DNA of 64,000 bases from an uncultured Bacteroidales bacterium (GCA_934717185.1 CAKUYQ010000011.1:1-64000); one strand, 5' to 3'; numbered from the stretch's first letter, positions 52,490 to 62,378 are shown. Program-made: numbers and translations. The notes: generated by a model not told the origin, from the sequence alone.

Positions 52490-55105
52490 ATGACATCTAA
52501 TGAAATAAGAAAAACATTCTTAGACTTTTTCAGATCTAAGGAGCATACCATTGTGAACTCAGCTCCAATGGTTGTAAAGAATGATCCTACCCTAATGTTC
52601 ACCAATGCCGGTATGAATCAGTTCAAGGATCTGTTTTTGGGGAATGCTCCTATTACGCACAAGAGAGTTGCAGATTCGCAAAAATGTCTTAGAGTCAGCG
52701 GAAAGCACAACGACCTTGAGGAGGTTGGACACGATACGTACCACCATACTATGTTTGAGATGCTTGGCAACTGGAGTTTTGGAGATTATTTTAAGAAAGA
52801 GGCCATAGACTGGGCGTGGGAGCTGCTTACAGAGGTTTACAAATTAGACAAAGGCAGACTTTACGCAACAATTTTTGAAGGCAGTAAAGAGGATGGGGTG
52901 GAGATGGATACAGAGGCAAGGGATGCATGGCTCAAACATCTGCCTGCCGAAAGGATAATCTTAGGCAACAAGAAAGACAACTTCTGGGAGATGGGAGAGA
53001 CAGGACCTTGCGGCCCATGCTCAGAGATACATATAGACCTCAGACCAGACGATGAACGTGCCAAGGTTCCCGGATTAGATCTAGTGAACAAAGGGCACCA
53101 TTTGGTGATTGAGATCTGGAATCTTGTCTTTATGCAGTTCAACAGAAAGGCAAACGGCTCTTTGGAACCGCTTCCACAGAAGCATGTAGACACAGGTATG
53201 GGGCTTGAGAGACTCTGTATGGCTCTGCAAGGGAAACAGAGTAACTACGATACCGATGTTTTCACCAACATGATTGCCGTAATAGAGAAATTGTCGGGAA
53301 GAAAATATGAATCCACCGGAGATACAGGGGTGGCAATGAGGGTTATAGCAGACCACATCCGCGCCATAAGTTTTTCAATAGCAGACGGCCAGCTGCCATC
53401 TAACGTAAAAGCCGGCTATGTTATAAGACGTATTCTAAGAAGAGCTGTGCGTTATGCATACACATTCCTTGGGGTGGACGAACCGCTTCTTTGCAGGCTT
53501 GTTCCCGCTTTGGTAGAGCAGATGGGAGACGCTTTCCCGGAGCTTAAAAAACAGCAGCAGCTCATTGAGAAGGTGATAAAAGAGGAGGAGGAGGCATTCC
53601 TTAAAACACTGGAAAAGGGTATAAAGATGATGGACACCCTTATGGCAAAGAGTGCAGCAAACAAGATGATCTCCGGTGAGGATGCCTTTGTTCTATATGA
53701 TACATTTGGCTTCCCGATAGATCTTACCGAGCTTATAGCTAAAGAGAAGGGCTACAGTGTAGATTTTAAGAAATTTGAGGAGGAACTTGGAAAGCAGAAA
53801 CAGAGAAGCCGCAACGCCACGGCTAAGGAGGAGTCTGACTGGGTTGTGCTGGTTCCAAGCGACCACACAGAATTTACAGGTTATGATGTTACTGAGCAGG
53901 AGGGGATGAAGATCCTTAAATACAGGAGCGTAAAGGCAAAGAACAAGGAGACCTTCCAGATTGTGTTTGACAAAAGCCCGTTCTATGCAGAGAGCGGCGG
54001 ACAGGTTGGAGACAGCGGATATATAATATCTGCAAGTGGAGAGAGGACAGATATTATTAACACCCTTAAAGAGAACGGACTCCCAATACATGTTACGGAG
54101 AGCCTGCCTCACAATCTTGATTCACTCTTTACCGGTTGCGTAAATGTAGAAAGAAGAAGAGCAATAGAGAACAACCATACGGCAACACATCTTTTGCACT
54201 ATGCGTTAAGGCAGATTCTTGGTACACATATTGAGCAGAAAGGCTCAAGCGTGAACGCAGCGGGATTCAGGTTCGATTTCTCACACTATGAGAAGATAGA
54301 GCCTAAGGTATTGAGAGATGTAGAGAGGCTTGTTAACAAGATGATAAGGGCAAATATCTCACGTACCGAATTTAGGGCTATTCCAATTGACGAGGCTAAG
54401 GCAAAAGGGGCGATGGCTCTCTTTGGCGAGAAATACGGAGACACAGTAAGGGTTATCCAATATGGAGATTCGATTGAACTTTGCGGAGGAACTCACGCAT
54501 CTGCAACGGGAAATATAGGATACTTTAAGATAGTGTCTGAATCTGCCGTTGCTGCCGGAGTGAGGAGAATAGAGGCTGTTACAGGCAGTGCAGCCGAGAC
54601 TCTCATAGAGGGTGTAGAGGACATAATGTTGGGAATAAAAGAGCTGTTCAATAACCAGACAAACGTTATATCGGCTGTTAAAAAGATCTTCACAGAGAAC
54701 GAGTCCTTCAAGAAGGAGATTGAACGGTTTATGCAGGAGCGTGCCGTTACAATAAAAGACTCCCTTATATCTCAGAAGAGGATCCTTAACGGTATAAACG
54801 TATTCTCTTTAAAAGGGCCGTTCCACCCGGATGTTGTAAAACAGATTGCCTTTTTGCTCAAGAACGAGACAAGCAACTCTGTATTTGCTGCCGCAACGGA
54901 ATTTGAAGGGAAACCAACCCTTACCCTCATGTACACTCAAGATCTTGTAGAGCAGGGGTACAATGCCGGCAAGGATATACGAGAGGCAGCAAAGAACATT
55001 AAAGGCGGAGGAGGCGGACAGCCGTTTTTGGCAACCGCCGGAGGAAAAGATACAGCAGGACTTGCAGATGCACTTACGCAGATGATAGACACCGCCACCA
55101 AATAG
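52490..55105 (+). CDS. alaS: Alanyl-tRNA synthetase
   Basis: AlaS charges tRNA-Ala and clears mischarged Ser and Gly. The 871-residue protein has the class II catalytic core at the N-terminus ([29 protein letters not shown]), an editing domain with H563-x3-H567 and C665-G-G-T-H669 as zinc ligands, and a DHHA1/C-Ala end with [14 protein letters not shown]. Length is standard. A repeat-rich leader precedes it, and the stop codon is followed at once by intergenic element C. Confidence 0.97.
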   Translation: MTSNEIRKTFLDFFRSKEHTIVNSAPMVVKNDPTLMFTNAGMNQFKDLFLGNAPITHKRVADSQKCLRVSGKHNDLEEVGHDTYHHTMFEMLGNWSFGDYFKKEAIDWAWELLTEVYKLDKGRLYATIFEGSKEDGVEMDTEARDAWLKHLPAERIILGNKKDNFWEMGETGPCGPCSEIHIDLRPDDERAKVPGLDLVNKGHHLVIEIWNLVFMQFNRKANGSLEPLPQKHVDTGMGLERLCMALQGKQSNYDTDVFTNMIAVIEKLSGRKYESTGDTGVAMRVIADHIRAISFSIADGQLPSNVKAGYVIRRILRRAVRYAYTFLGVDEPLLCRLVPALVEQMGDAFPELKKQQQLIEKVIKEEEEAFLKTLEKGIKMMDTLMAKSAANKMISGEDAFVLYDTFGFPIDLTELIAKEKGYSVDFKKFEEELGKQKQRSRNATAKEESDWVVLVPSDHTEFTGYDVTEQEGMKILKYRSVKAKNKETFQIVFDKSPFYAESGGQVGDSGYIISASGERTDIINTLKENGLPIHVTESLPHNLDSLFTGCVNVERRRAIENNHTATHLLHYALRQILGTHIEQKGSSVNAAGFRFDFSHYEKIEPKVLRDVERLVNKMIRANISRTEFRAIPIDEAKAKGAMALFGEKYGDTVRVIQYGDSIELCGGTHASATGNIGYFKIVSESAVAAGVRRIEAVTGSAAETLIEGVEDIMLGIKELFNNQTNVISAVKKIFTENESFKKEIERFMQERAVTIKDSLISQKRILNGINVFSLKGPFHPDVVKQIAFLLKNETSNSVFAAATEFEGKPTLTLMYTQDLVEQGYNAGKDIREAAKNIKGGGGGQPFLATAGGKDTAGLADALTQMIDTATK

Positions 55106-55269
55106 CGTTGGCGTTGGCGGGTCTTTATTAAGTTTATAGTTTATTGTTAAAAGTTTATAGCCAGTTAAATGGCGTTAGCATTGGCGTTGGCGTTGGTTGA
55201 TTTAGGGTAAAGAGAGTAGAGAGAGTAGAGAGAGTAGAGAGAGTAGAGAGAGTAAAGAAAGCCAAAGCC
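55106..55269 (+). repeat. Composite intergenic element C
   Basis: CGTTGGCGTTGGCG starts right after the alaS stop. Next come the 39-nt module (55130-55168, inverted relative to 13321-13359, four mismatches), GGCGTTAGCATTGGCGTTGG hexamers, six 9-bp units at 55207-55260 (first GTAAAGAGA, four of GTAGAGAGA, last GTAAAGAAA), and GCCAAAGCC at 55261-55269. The four central units are identical. Confidence 0.88.
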
Positions 55270-55281
55270 TATTAACTTTAT

Positions 55282-56802
55282 ATGAAGATATTAGACAGAT
55301 TCATACTCAAATCATTTTTAGGGCCATTCATAATGACCTTTCTCATTGTCATCTTTACTTTGGTGATGCAGTTCTTGTGGCTGTACATAGATGAACTTGT
55401 AGGAAAAGGCTTGAGTATTGGGATAATAGCAGAATTCTTGGCATGGGGAAGCGCAACGCTCATTCCCCTTGCTTTGCCATTAGCCACACTCATTGCCTCC
55501 GTTATGACAATGGGCAATCTTGGCGAGAACAACGAACTGCTTGCCATGAAGGCTGCCGGTATATCGTTGCCAAGAATCATGCGCCCGCTGATCTATGTTG
55601 CAGTAATAATAAGCATAGCGGCATTCTTTGCATCAAATAACCTTATTCCGGTAGCATACAACAAAGTGTACACCCTGCGCGAAGATATAGGAAGAACCAA
55701 GGAGGAGATTAAGATTCCTACCGGAATTTTCTATAACGGAATAGAGGGCTACACATTGAGAGTGGTAAGAAACGGAGAGGACGGAAAGATCTATGAGGTG
55801 ATGGTTTATGACCACAGCAAGAACAAAGGCAATGTAAGTCTCACATTGGCCGATTCCGGAATGATAAGGTTAAGTTCAGATAAATCAGGGCTTATATTCA
55901 CCCTCTACAACGGCACAAGCTATGAGGAGGACAACGTAAGAAGCTATTCAGATACAACCTTAGATCTCAACAGAGTTAACTTTACGGAGCAGGAGGTTGT
56001 TATTCCGCTAAAGAACTACAGTTTTAAGAAATCCGAAGGAGATCAGTATGATGATGCCGTAAGATCAAAGAATCTGTCCCAACAGATTGCAGACAAAGAT
56101 TCGCTCACAAAGGCATACAATGCAACCTTAGCGGCACAGACAAGAAAGGTTGTAATAAACAGCAGTATGCAGTCATCATACCAATTGGACACAGCCGAGA
56201 AATACAGGAATATGCCGCTCTTTGCGTTAGATTCCATATACTCAGACATAAAGAACGGCAAACTCAAATGGGAGGATGACCACGAGGAGCTTCAGGCAAT
56301 AGCAACGGCAATAAACTATCTTCAGGAGCAGGCCGACTACTGCGATTACTACGAGAGAGAACTTTTCCAGAGCGGCTACTACAAAAGAAGAAGCGCCGTT
56401 GAGATATTCAGAAAGTTCACCCTCTCCTTCGCCTGCCTTATCTTCTTCTTTATTGGAGCTCCGCTTGGATCGATTATAAGGAAAGGAGGTTTGGGAACCC
56501 CAATAATAGTATCTGCGCTCTTCTTTGTATTTTACTGGGTAATAGATATTAGCGGTGTTAAATTAGCCAATGACGGTTCCATAGGGGCATTCCTTGGCAC
56601 ATTTGTCTCTACACTTGTATTGGTTCCCATAGGTGTATTCCTTACATGGAAATCTACAAAAGACTCCTCACTGTTTAACCTTGACTCCTACACCAACTTC
56701 TTTAAGAATATTGCCAAAAAAGGGTATCTTAAAGGGCAGATTGCCAAATGGAGGGAGATAAGGAGAGACCGCAGAGCTGCAAAAAGAGCAGAAAAAGCAT
56801 AA
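55282..56802 (+). CDS. LptF/LptG family permease (YjgP/YjgQ)
   Basis: This 506-residue protein has the LptF/LptG layout: MKILDRFILKSFLGPF, three membrane segments, a long periplasmic beta-jellyroll region (about residues 110-370), then three more membrane segments. LptF and LptG form the membrane part of the ABC transporter that lifts lipopolysaccharide to the outer membrane. ALPLATLIASVMTMGNLGENNELLAMKAAGIS (in two parts around MTMGNL) is the conserved coupling loop. The periplasmic region is longer than in E. coli by about 130 residues. Which of LptF and LptG it is cannot be decided here. Confidence 0.9.
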   Translation: MKILDRFILKSFLGPFIMTFLIVIFTLVMQFLWLYIDELVGKGLSIGIIAEFLAWGSATLIPLALPLATLIASVMTMGNLGENNELLAMKAAGISLPRIMRPLIYVAVIISIAAFFASNNLIPVAYNKVYTLREDIGRTKEEIKIPTGIFYNGIEGYTLRVVRNGEDGKIYEVMVYDHSKNKGNVSLTLADSGMIRLSSDKSGLIFTLYNGTSYEEDNVRSYSDTTLDLNRVNFTEQEVVIPLKNYSFKKSEGDQYDDAVRSKNLSQQIADKDSLTKAYNATLAAQTRKVVINSSMQSSYQLDTAEKYRNMPLFALDSIYSDIKNGKLKWEDDHEELQAIATAINYLQEQADYCDYYERELFQSGYYKRRSAVEIFRKFTLSFACLIFFFIGAPLGSIIRKGGLGTPIIVSALFFVFYWVIDISGVKLANDGSIGAFLGTFVSTLVLVPIGVFLTWKSTKDSSLFNLDSYTNFFKNIAKKGYLKGQIAKWREIRRDRRAAKRAEKA

Positions 56803-56818
56803 AACCATTAAAAGCAAC

Positions 56819-57808
56819 ATGAATCCAAAAGATCTGAAAATAGTATATATGGGGACCCCCGAGTTTGCGGTAGCCCCTTTGAGAGCGCTGGTAGAGGGCG
56901 GTTATAATGTAGTTAAAGTTATTACAGTTCCCGACAAACCACAGGGTCGTGGCCTTAAGATAGGGTACAGCGCCGTAAAAGAGTATGCACTTTCGGCAGG
57001 ACTTGAACTGCTGCAACCTGTAAAGCTCAAAGACAATGCATTTTTAGATGAATTGAGATGTTTAGAGGCCGATCTGTTTATAGTAGTGGCTTTTAGAATG
57101 TTGCCTGCAGAAGTATGGAAGATGCCAAAGTTGGGAACATTCAACCTTCACGCATCACTGCTACCAAAATACAGGGGGGCAGCGCCTATAAACTGGGCAA
57201 TAATAAATGGAGAGAAAGAGACCGGCGTCACCACATTCCTCATTGATGAAAAGATAGACACAGGGCAGATACTTATGCAGAAGAGGGTTGATATTGGTGA
57301 GCGGGAGACCGTAGGCACTCTGTACGACCGTCTTATGGAGGTTGGCACCGGGTTGGTGTTAAAGACTGTAGACTCACTTGCAGTAGGGAGTGTCACTCCA
57401 CGTTCACAGAGTGAGGAGGAGAATAACAATGCCTCTCTTCCCGATGCTCCAAAGTTGAACAAGGTCAACTGCTCAATAGACTGGTCAAAACCGGCAGACA
57501 AGATAGAGCTGCTTGTAAGGGGACTGTCACCATATCCCGCTGCATTAGCAACAATAACAGACCAAACAGGCAAAGAGACAGGCGTAAAGATATTTATGGC
57601 CCGAGCCGATATGAAAAATGGGAATTTGTCGGGAAGCGGGAAATTAGAAGCCGGGACAATAAAAAGTGACGGAAAAACCTATCTCTCCGTTATTTGCGGA
57701 GATGGCGAGCTCTTTTTGGAGGAGTTGCAGCTTGCGGGCAAAAAAAGGATGTTGGTAAAGGATCTTCTTGCCGGCTTCAGGAACCCGGAATCCCACAGAT
57801 TCTTATAG
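56819..57808 (+). CDS. fmt: Methionyl-tRNA formyltransferase
   Basis: Fmt formylates initiator Met-tRNA with 10-formyl-THF. The 329-residue protein has VYMGTPEFAV near the start, FNLHASLLPKYRGAAPINWAI with the catalytic Asn and His, and IDTGQIL with the Asp. The C-terminal domain is complete. A short polar insertion (SEEENNNASLP) lies just before the KLNKVNCSIDW block. It is 16 bases after the Lpt permease gene. Confidence 0.96.
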   Translation: MNPKDLKIVYMGTPEFAVAPLRALVEGGYNVVKVITVPDKPQGRGLKIGYSAVKEYALSAGLELLQPVKLKDNAFLDELRCLEADLFIVVAFRMLPAEVWKMPKLGTFNLHASLLPKYRGAAPINWAIINGEKETGVTTFLIDEKIDTGQILMQKRVDIGERETVGTLYDRLMEVGTGLVLKTVDSLAVGSVTPRSQSEEENNNASLPDAPKLNKVNCSIDWSKPADKIELLVRGLSPYPAALATITDQTGKETGVKIFMARADMKNGNLSGSGKLEAGTIKSDGKTYLSVICGDGELFLEELQLAGKKRMLVKDLLAGFRNPESHRFL

Positions 57809-57811
57809 ATA

Positions 57812-57875
57812 GCTTTGGCCTTAGCTTTTTAACTCATATTTAGAAACAGTTGTTCGCCAATGCTAACGCCAATGC
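57812..57875. repeat. Short hexamer inverted repeat D between convergent genes
   Basis: GCTTTGGCCTTAGC (57812-57825) pairs with GCCAATGCTAACGCCAATGC (57856-57875). Read from the minus strand, CATTGGCGTTAGCATTGGCG follows the stop region of the second Lpt permease gene and shares 16 bases with element C. It lacks the 9-bp units. It probably ends transcription from both sides. Confidence 0.7.
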
Positions 57876-58969
57876 TATTTAGGGGCGAGCCTGTACAGCA
57901 CAACGGCAATAATGGCATACAGGACATTTGGAAGCCAGATGGCGACAAACGGAGAGAGTGTTCCGGTGTGAACAAACATCTGACTGAACCTCATGAACAG
58001 TATATATGAGAAGCTGAGGGCCAAACCTACCCCTATGTTCATTCCAATACCGCCACGTCTCTTTTTTGAGGAGAGAGAGACACCTATTATAGTAAGGATA
58101 AAGGCGGAGAAGGGCATAGCTATCCTTGTGTTCTTTTCTATCAATGAGTATTTTACCATTGCATCTCCACGCATCTCCTGCGTAGCAATAAGATTGTCGA
58201 GTTCTTCCATATCGCTCTTCTCAACCTCGTTCTTCTTTCTGTAGAAATCTTTTACTGTAATAGCAAGGGCGGTATCTAAACTGCTCCCCTTTTTTATACT
58301 CTCTCCTGTTGTTGAATAATCTCTCAGCTCGTAGTTTGCAAGTGTCCAGCACTCCTTCTTCTCATTCCATTTTGCACTCTCAGCATACAATTTAGATTTT
58401 ATGTTGTGCCCCTCTATACTCTCGAGTGTAAATCTGTAGATTGTATTGTTCCACTCGCTGAAAGATTCGGCATAGAGGAATGTTCCGGGGTCTATCTGAT
58501 AATGCGTATTCCTTCCTATATTGGACTTTTTCTCCTTTATATACCTCTCCTCAAATGCAAGCCTCCCTTTGTTGGCATGGGGTATTACAAAGAGATTGAG
58601 CGACAGACTGAACAGAAAGATGAAGGCGGCAGAGAGCATATACGGGTACATGAGCCGTTTAAAGCTTATTCCTCCGGCTAAAATTGCAGTTATCTCTGTA
58701 TTGGCCGCCATCTTTGAGGTAAAGAATATAACCGTAATAAACACAAACAGAGGGCTGAACATATTCACAAAATATGGAATGAAGTTAGCATAATAGTTAA
58801 ATACTATTGCCTGTAACGGAGCCTTCTTGTCTACAAAATCGTCTATCTTCTCACTTATGTCAAATATTATGACAATTGCAATTATAAGCAGCAATGCCAT
58901 AAGATAAGTCCCGATAAATTTTCTTATTATGTAGCGGTCTATTATTGTTATTCTAAAGTTATAATTCAT
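57875..58969 (-). CDS. LptF/LptG family permease (second copy)
   Basis: This 364-residue protein, of E. coli LptG length, starts ITIIDRYIIRKFIGTYLMALLLI in two parts with the family lead, has three membrane segments, a periplasmic domain and three final segments. SKMAANTEITAILAGGISFKRLMYPY in two parts is the coupling loop. With the gene at 55282 it should form the LptFG pair that extracts lipopolysaccharide from the inner membrane. It lies nine bases after tgt. Confidence 0.92.
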   Translation of the reverse strand: MNYNFRITIIDRYIIRKFIGTYLMALLLIIAIVIIFDISEKIDDFVDKKAPLQAIVFNYYANFIPYFVNMFSPLFVFITVIFFTSKMAANTEITAILAGGISFKRLMYPYMLSAAFIFLFSLSLNLFVIPHANKGRLAFEERYIKEKKSNIGRNTHYQIDPGTFLYAESFSEWNNTIYRFTLESIEGHNIKSKLYAESAKWNEKKECWTLANYELRDYSTTGESIKKGSSLDTALAITVKDFYRKKNEVEKSDMEELDNLIATQEMRGDAMVKYSLIEKNTRIAMPFSAFILTIIGVSLSSKKRRGGIGMNIGVGLALSFSYILFMRFSQMFVHTGTLSPFVAIWLPNVLYAIIAVVLYRLAPK

Positions 58970-58978
58970 TCTGTTGCG

Positions 58979-60109
58979 CTAAATCTTTGTCTCCAACTTT
59001 TTAACTGTTTCATTCTTCCATCGCAGAAAATCTCCTGCCTTTATATGCTTCCTCGCCTCTTTTACAAGACTCAGATAGAATGCTAAATTATGTTCGCTTG
59101 CAATCTGTGCTGCCAACATCTCCCCCGCAATAAAGAGATGCCTGAGATATGCTTTGGTATAGGTATGGTCAACAAAGGACTCCCCTTTTGGATCTATAAG
59201 CGAGTAATCGTCTGCCCATTTTCTGTTGCGAATGTTTATCATTCCATCCCATGTAAAAAGCATGCCGTTACGGCCGTTTCTGGTTGGCATTACACAGTCG
59301 AACATATCAACGCCCCTTGCAATCCCCTCTAATATATTGGCAGGTGTTCCAACCCCCATAAGGTATACAGGCTTCTGCTCCGGAATAAGAGGGGTTACAA
59401 CCTCTATCATTTCGTACATCTTTTCTGTAGGCTCACCAACAGAGAGTCCGCCTATCGCATAGCCGTCTCTGTCCAACCCCACAACATGCTCGGTTGCCAT
59501 CCGTCTCAGATCCGGATAGACACAACCCTGGATTATCGGGAAGAAAAACTGCTTATACCCATACAGAGGCTCTGTCTCATCAAACCTCTTTATACATCTC
59601 TCTACCCATTTCTGCGTAAGTTTAAGAGACTCCAAAGCATACGAGCGCGGAGCATCTCCGGGGGTGCATTCATCCAAGGCCATAATTATGTCCGCACCAA
59701 TCATTCTTTGTGTATCTACATTGTTCTCCGGGGTAAACGTATGTTTTGAACCATCTATATGCGAGCGGAAAGTACAACCCTCTTGCGTGAGCTTTCTGTT
59801 TTCGGCCAAAGAGAAGACCTGAAATCCGCCGCTGTCCGTTAACATTGGCTTCTCCCACGATATGAATCTGTGCAAACCACCGGCCTTGTTGATTATATCA
59901 AGCCCGGGACGCAGATAGAGATGATATGTATTGCCCAATATAATCTGGGCTTTTATATCATCTGACAAATCTCTGTGATAGACCCCTTTTACAGACCCTA
60001 CTGTTCCTACAGGCATAAATATAGGGGTCTCTATAACTCCATGATCTGTGTATATAAGTCCGCACCTTGCTCTCGACTCTGTATCTTGTGCTATCTTTTC
60101 AAATCTCAT
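58979..60109 (-). CDS. tgt: tRNA-guanine transglycosylase
   Basis: Tgt swaps guanine 34 for preQ1 in tRNAs for Asn, Asp, His and Tyr. The 376-residue protein has MLTDSGGFQVFSL with the catalytic Asp, GGLSVGEP, and MFDCVMPTRNGRNGMLF with the nucleophile Asp. The zinc site is unusual: the segment after NIRNRKWADDYSLIDPKGES in which other bacteria have C-x-C-x2-C carries no cysteine. The His of the site appears as HNLAFY. Catalytic residues are otherwise intact, so activity is likely. Confidence 0.95.
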   Translation of the reverse strand: MRFEKIAQDTESRARCGLIYTDHGVIETPIFMPVGTVGSVKGVYHRDLSDDIKAQIILGNTYHLYLRPGLDIINKAGGLHRFISWEKPMLTDSGGFQVFSLAENRKLTQEGCTFRSHIDGSKHTFTPENNVDTQRMIGADIIMALDECTPGDAPRSYALESLKLTQKWVERCIKRFDETEPLYGYKQFFFPIIQGCVYPDLRRMATEHVVGLDRDGYAIGGLSVGEPTEKMYEMIEVVTPLIPEQKPVYLMGVGTPANILEGIARGVDMFDCVMPTRNGRNGMLFTWDGMINIRNRKWADDYSLIDPKGESFVDHTYTKAYLRHLFIAGEMLAAQIASEHNLAFYLSLVKEARKHIKAGDFLRWKNETVKKLETKI

Positions 60110-60128
60110 AAATAAAATGTTGAAGTCA

Positions 60129-60156
60129 CAAAAGTAATAAAAATAGTGTATATTTG
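60129..60156. promoter_or_regulatory. Divergent -7 elements for tgt and the DUF151 gene
   Basis: On the minus strand TACTTTTG (60136-60129) lies about 20 bases before the tgt ATG. On the plus strand TATATTTG (60149-60156) would serve the DUF151 gene with a leader of about 50 bases. The -33 elements are weak. Confidence 0.5.
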
Positions 60157-60212
60157 TGTGTTAATCCCAATTCGTCTGCGTATTGCTGAGTATTGGTTTA
60201 TATCTTAAGACA

Positions 60213-60794
60213 ATGGCAAAAAGGATTCGTCTAACCGTTGGTGCACTTGCAGCCTCTCCACAGGATGGGGGGAAATTCACCTTCTTTCTGTGTCAAGAGG
60301 AGGGGGACAGGTGTATAGTTGTCTCGTTGGATCCCCCGCAGATGCATACAATGCTTTTAAATTTTAAGAGCAGCGATGAGACAGAAAGCTTTACCATTCA
60401 TTCTGTTGTGGAGAAGATTCTCAAAGCATATAGAATAGAACTGTTGGAAATTGAAGTTGGGCATAATGACAACCTTAACGAGTTTTATACAGAGGTACTC
60501 TTTTTTGACGGGGAAAAGGAGGTTAGGGAGAGGATGTCTGTTACAGATGGTATTATCTTGGCAAAAAAATTTGCTGCGCCACTGTACATATCTGAATATC
60601 TGATGGACAAATGGGGGGTTAAAATAGACCTTCCTGAGATGGAGGTTATGAAAAAAAGCATGGTCAATGAGGTAGAGTTCTTAAAGGAGAGCCTTAAGCA
60701 GGCTGTTGACAGTGAGGATTATGAAAGAGCAGCCATTATCAATAAGGAGATAGAGAAACTTAGCAAATCAAAAAGAAAGACAAAAAACAATTAA
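60213..60794 (+). CDS. DUF151 (bifunctional nuclease) protein with UVR motif
   Basis: This 193-residue protein has a DUF151/BFN domain (about residues 15-135; VTDGIILAKKFAAPLYIS is the conserved end) followed by a UVR helix pair (LKQAVDSEDYERAAIINKEIEKL). The ATG at 60213 is preferred over a TTG at 60183 because the frame from MAKRIRL matches family starts. DUF151 proteins in plants and bacteria have been reported with nuclease activity; the UVR motif is a protein-binding hairpin as in UvrB/UvrC. The role here is unknown. Confidence 0.85.
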   Translation: MAKRIRLTVGALAASPQDGGKFTFFLCQEEGDRCIVVSLDPPQMHTMLLNFKSSDETESFTIHSVVEKILKAYRIELLEIEVGHNDNLNEFYTEVLFFDGEKEVRERMSVTDGIILAKKFAAPLYISEYLMDKWGVKIDLPEMEVMKKSMVNEVEFLKESLKQAVDSEDYERAAIINKEIEKLSKSKRKTKNN

Positions 60795-60812
60795 TCAATA
60801 AAAATTTTTTTA

Positions 60813-62351
60813 ATGAGAAAGTATATTTTCATTTTGTTGGGGATGCTGCTGGCCTTTTCGTTACCGTTGGGCAGACTTGCAGCACAACCACAAGCACCTA
60901 CAGCCGGCACCAATCCCGAACAGGTTGCCGAAGAGGTCATGTTGGGTGACGATAGCACCAACGTGATACAACAGGACACTTTACAGCAGAGTTCCGTAAC
61001 AGAGATCGCTCAGGAGGAGGATAACCCGTTTAAAGCAATTTTAGCTCAAAGGACATTCTCCTTTAATATCTGGTCCATTGTAAAAGGAATCTTTGGCATG
61101 GCTGTTATCCTTTTTATCGTATGGATATTCAGCTGTAACAGAAAGAAGGTCAATTGGGGTACGGTGTTCAAGGCTTTGGCTTTGCAGTTGATAATTGCGC
61201 TCTCTGTGCTGCTTTTCCCTGCTGTACAGTCTGCTTTTGAGGTATTCGGAAAATGCTTTGTAGCTGTTTTGGGCTGGACCAGAGCAGGTTCTGAATTTCT
61301 CTTTGGAGATCTTGTAGACCTTAACAAGTTTGGATATATATTTGCTCTGCAGATTCTTCCTACAATAATCTTTTTCTCATCATTAACCAGCCTGTTCTTC
61401 TATCTTGGAATCCTCCAGAAGATTGTATGGGTAATGGGGTGGTGCCTTACAAAGCTCATGAAGCTCTCAGGTGCAGAATCTCTTTCGTGTGCAGGTAATA
61501 TTTTCCTTGGACAGACCGAGGCTCCGCTTCTTGTTAAGGAGTATATTCCCAAGATGACGAAGTCTGAGCTTATGCTTGTCATGACAGCAGGTATGGCAAC
61601 AATGGCCGGAGGCGTGCTTGCAGCATATATAGGTATGTTGGGCAACGGGGACAGAGCTTTGGAGGTTGAATTTGCAAAACACCTTCTCTCTGCTTCTGTT
61701 ATGGCAGCTCCGGGAGCTATTGCCATTGCAAAGATTCTATACCCGCAAGACGAAAAGATAGACAACTCCGTGGAGGTTTCACAGGAGAAGATAGGAAGGA
61801 ATGTTCTTGATGCCGTTACCAACGGAGCATCTGACGGTCTTAAACTTGCTGCCAACGTAGCGGCAATGCTTCTTGTATTTTATGCACTTATTGCAGGTTT
61901 TAACTATATATTCCTAAAGATTGGAGACTGGACAACTTTAAATAATCTTATAGCATCCGCTACAGATGGAAGATACAACTCCCTCTCTTTGGAATTCCTG
62001 TTATCGTATCTGTTCTATCCTGTAATATGGGTAACCGGCGTGCCTGCCGCAGATATAGCGCCAATAGGCCGTCTGCTTGGTGAAAAGCTTATCCTTACAG
62101 AGTTTGTAGGTTATCAGAGTCTTGCCGATATGATAAAAACCGGAATCTTCTCATCTCCAAAATCTATCATTATGGCAACATATATTCTTTGCGGATTTGC
62201 CAACTTTGCCTCTGTGGGTATTCAGATTGGCGGTATCGGAGGTATTGCTCCTAACAAGAAATCTACGCTCTCCGCCTTTGGTTTCAGGGCTTTGTTCGGT
62301 GCCTCTATGGTGGCATTGGTTAGTGCTACCATGATTGGAATGTTTATGTAA
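60813..62351 (+). CDS. Concentrative nucleoside transporter, NupC/CNT type
   Basis: This 512-residue protein belongs to the CNT family, which brings in nucleosides with Na+ or H+. The core shows GNIFLGQTEAPLLVKEYI (the nucleoside-binding GQTEAP region), MTAGMATMAGGVLAAY, NGASDGLKLAANVAAML and CGFANFASVGIQIGGIGGIAP in two parts. In front lies a signal-peptide-like leader (residues 1-25, ending LAAQ) and a polar region of about 60 residues not found in E. coli NupC. The gene follows the DUF151 gene by 18 bases and ends before a strong terminator. Confidence 0.93.
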   Translation: MRKYIFILLGMLLAFSLPLGRLAAQPQAPTAGTNPEQVAEEVMLGDDSTNVIQQDTLQQSSVTEIAQEEDNPFKAILAQRTFSFNIWSIVKGIFGMAVILFIVWIFSCNRKKVNWGTVFKALALQLIIALSVLLFPAVQSAFEVFGKCFVAVLGWTRAGSEFLFGDLVDLNKFGYIFALQILPTIIFFSSLTSLFFYLGILQKIVWVMGWCLTKLMKLSGAESLSCAGNIFLGQTEAPLLVKEYIPKMTKSELMLVMTAGMATMAGGVLAAYIGMLGNGDRALEVEFAKHLLSASVMAAPGAIAIAKILYPQDEKIDNSVEVSQEKIGRNVLDAVTNGASDGLKLAANVAAMLLVFYALIAGFNYIFLKIGDWTTLNNLIASATDGRYNSLSLEFLLSYLFYPVIWVTGVPAADIAPIGRLLGEKLILTEFVGYQSLADMIKTGIFSSPKSIIMATYILCGFANFASVGIQIGGIGGIAPNKKSTLSAFGFRALFGASMVALVSATMIGMFM

Positions 62352-62378
62352 GAAATTATATTTCTACAATGAAATATT

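Noticed and set aside
55207..55260. CRISPR-like array
   Set aside because: Units are 9 bp and contiguous, with no spacers and no cas genes nearby.
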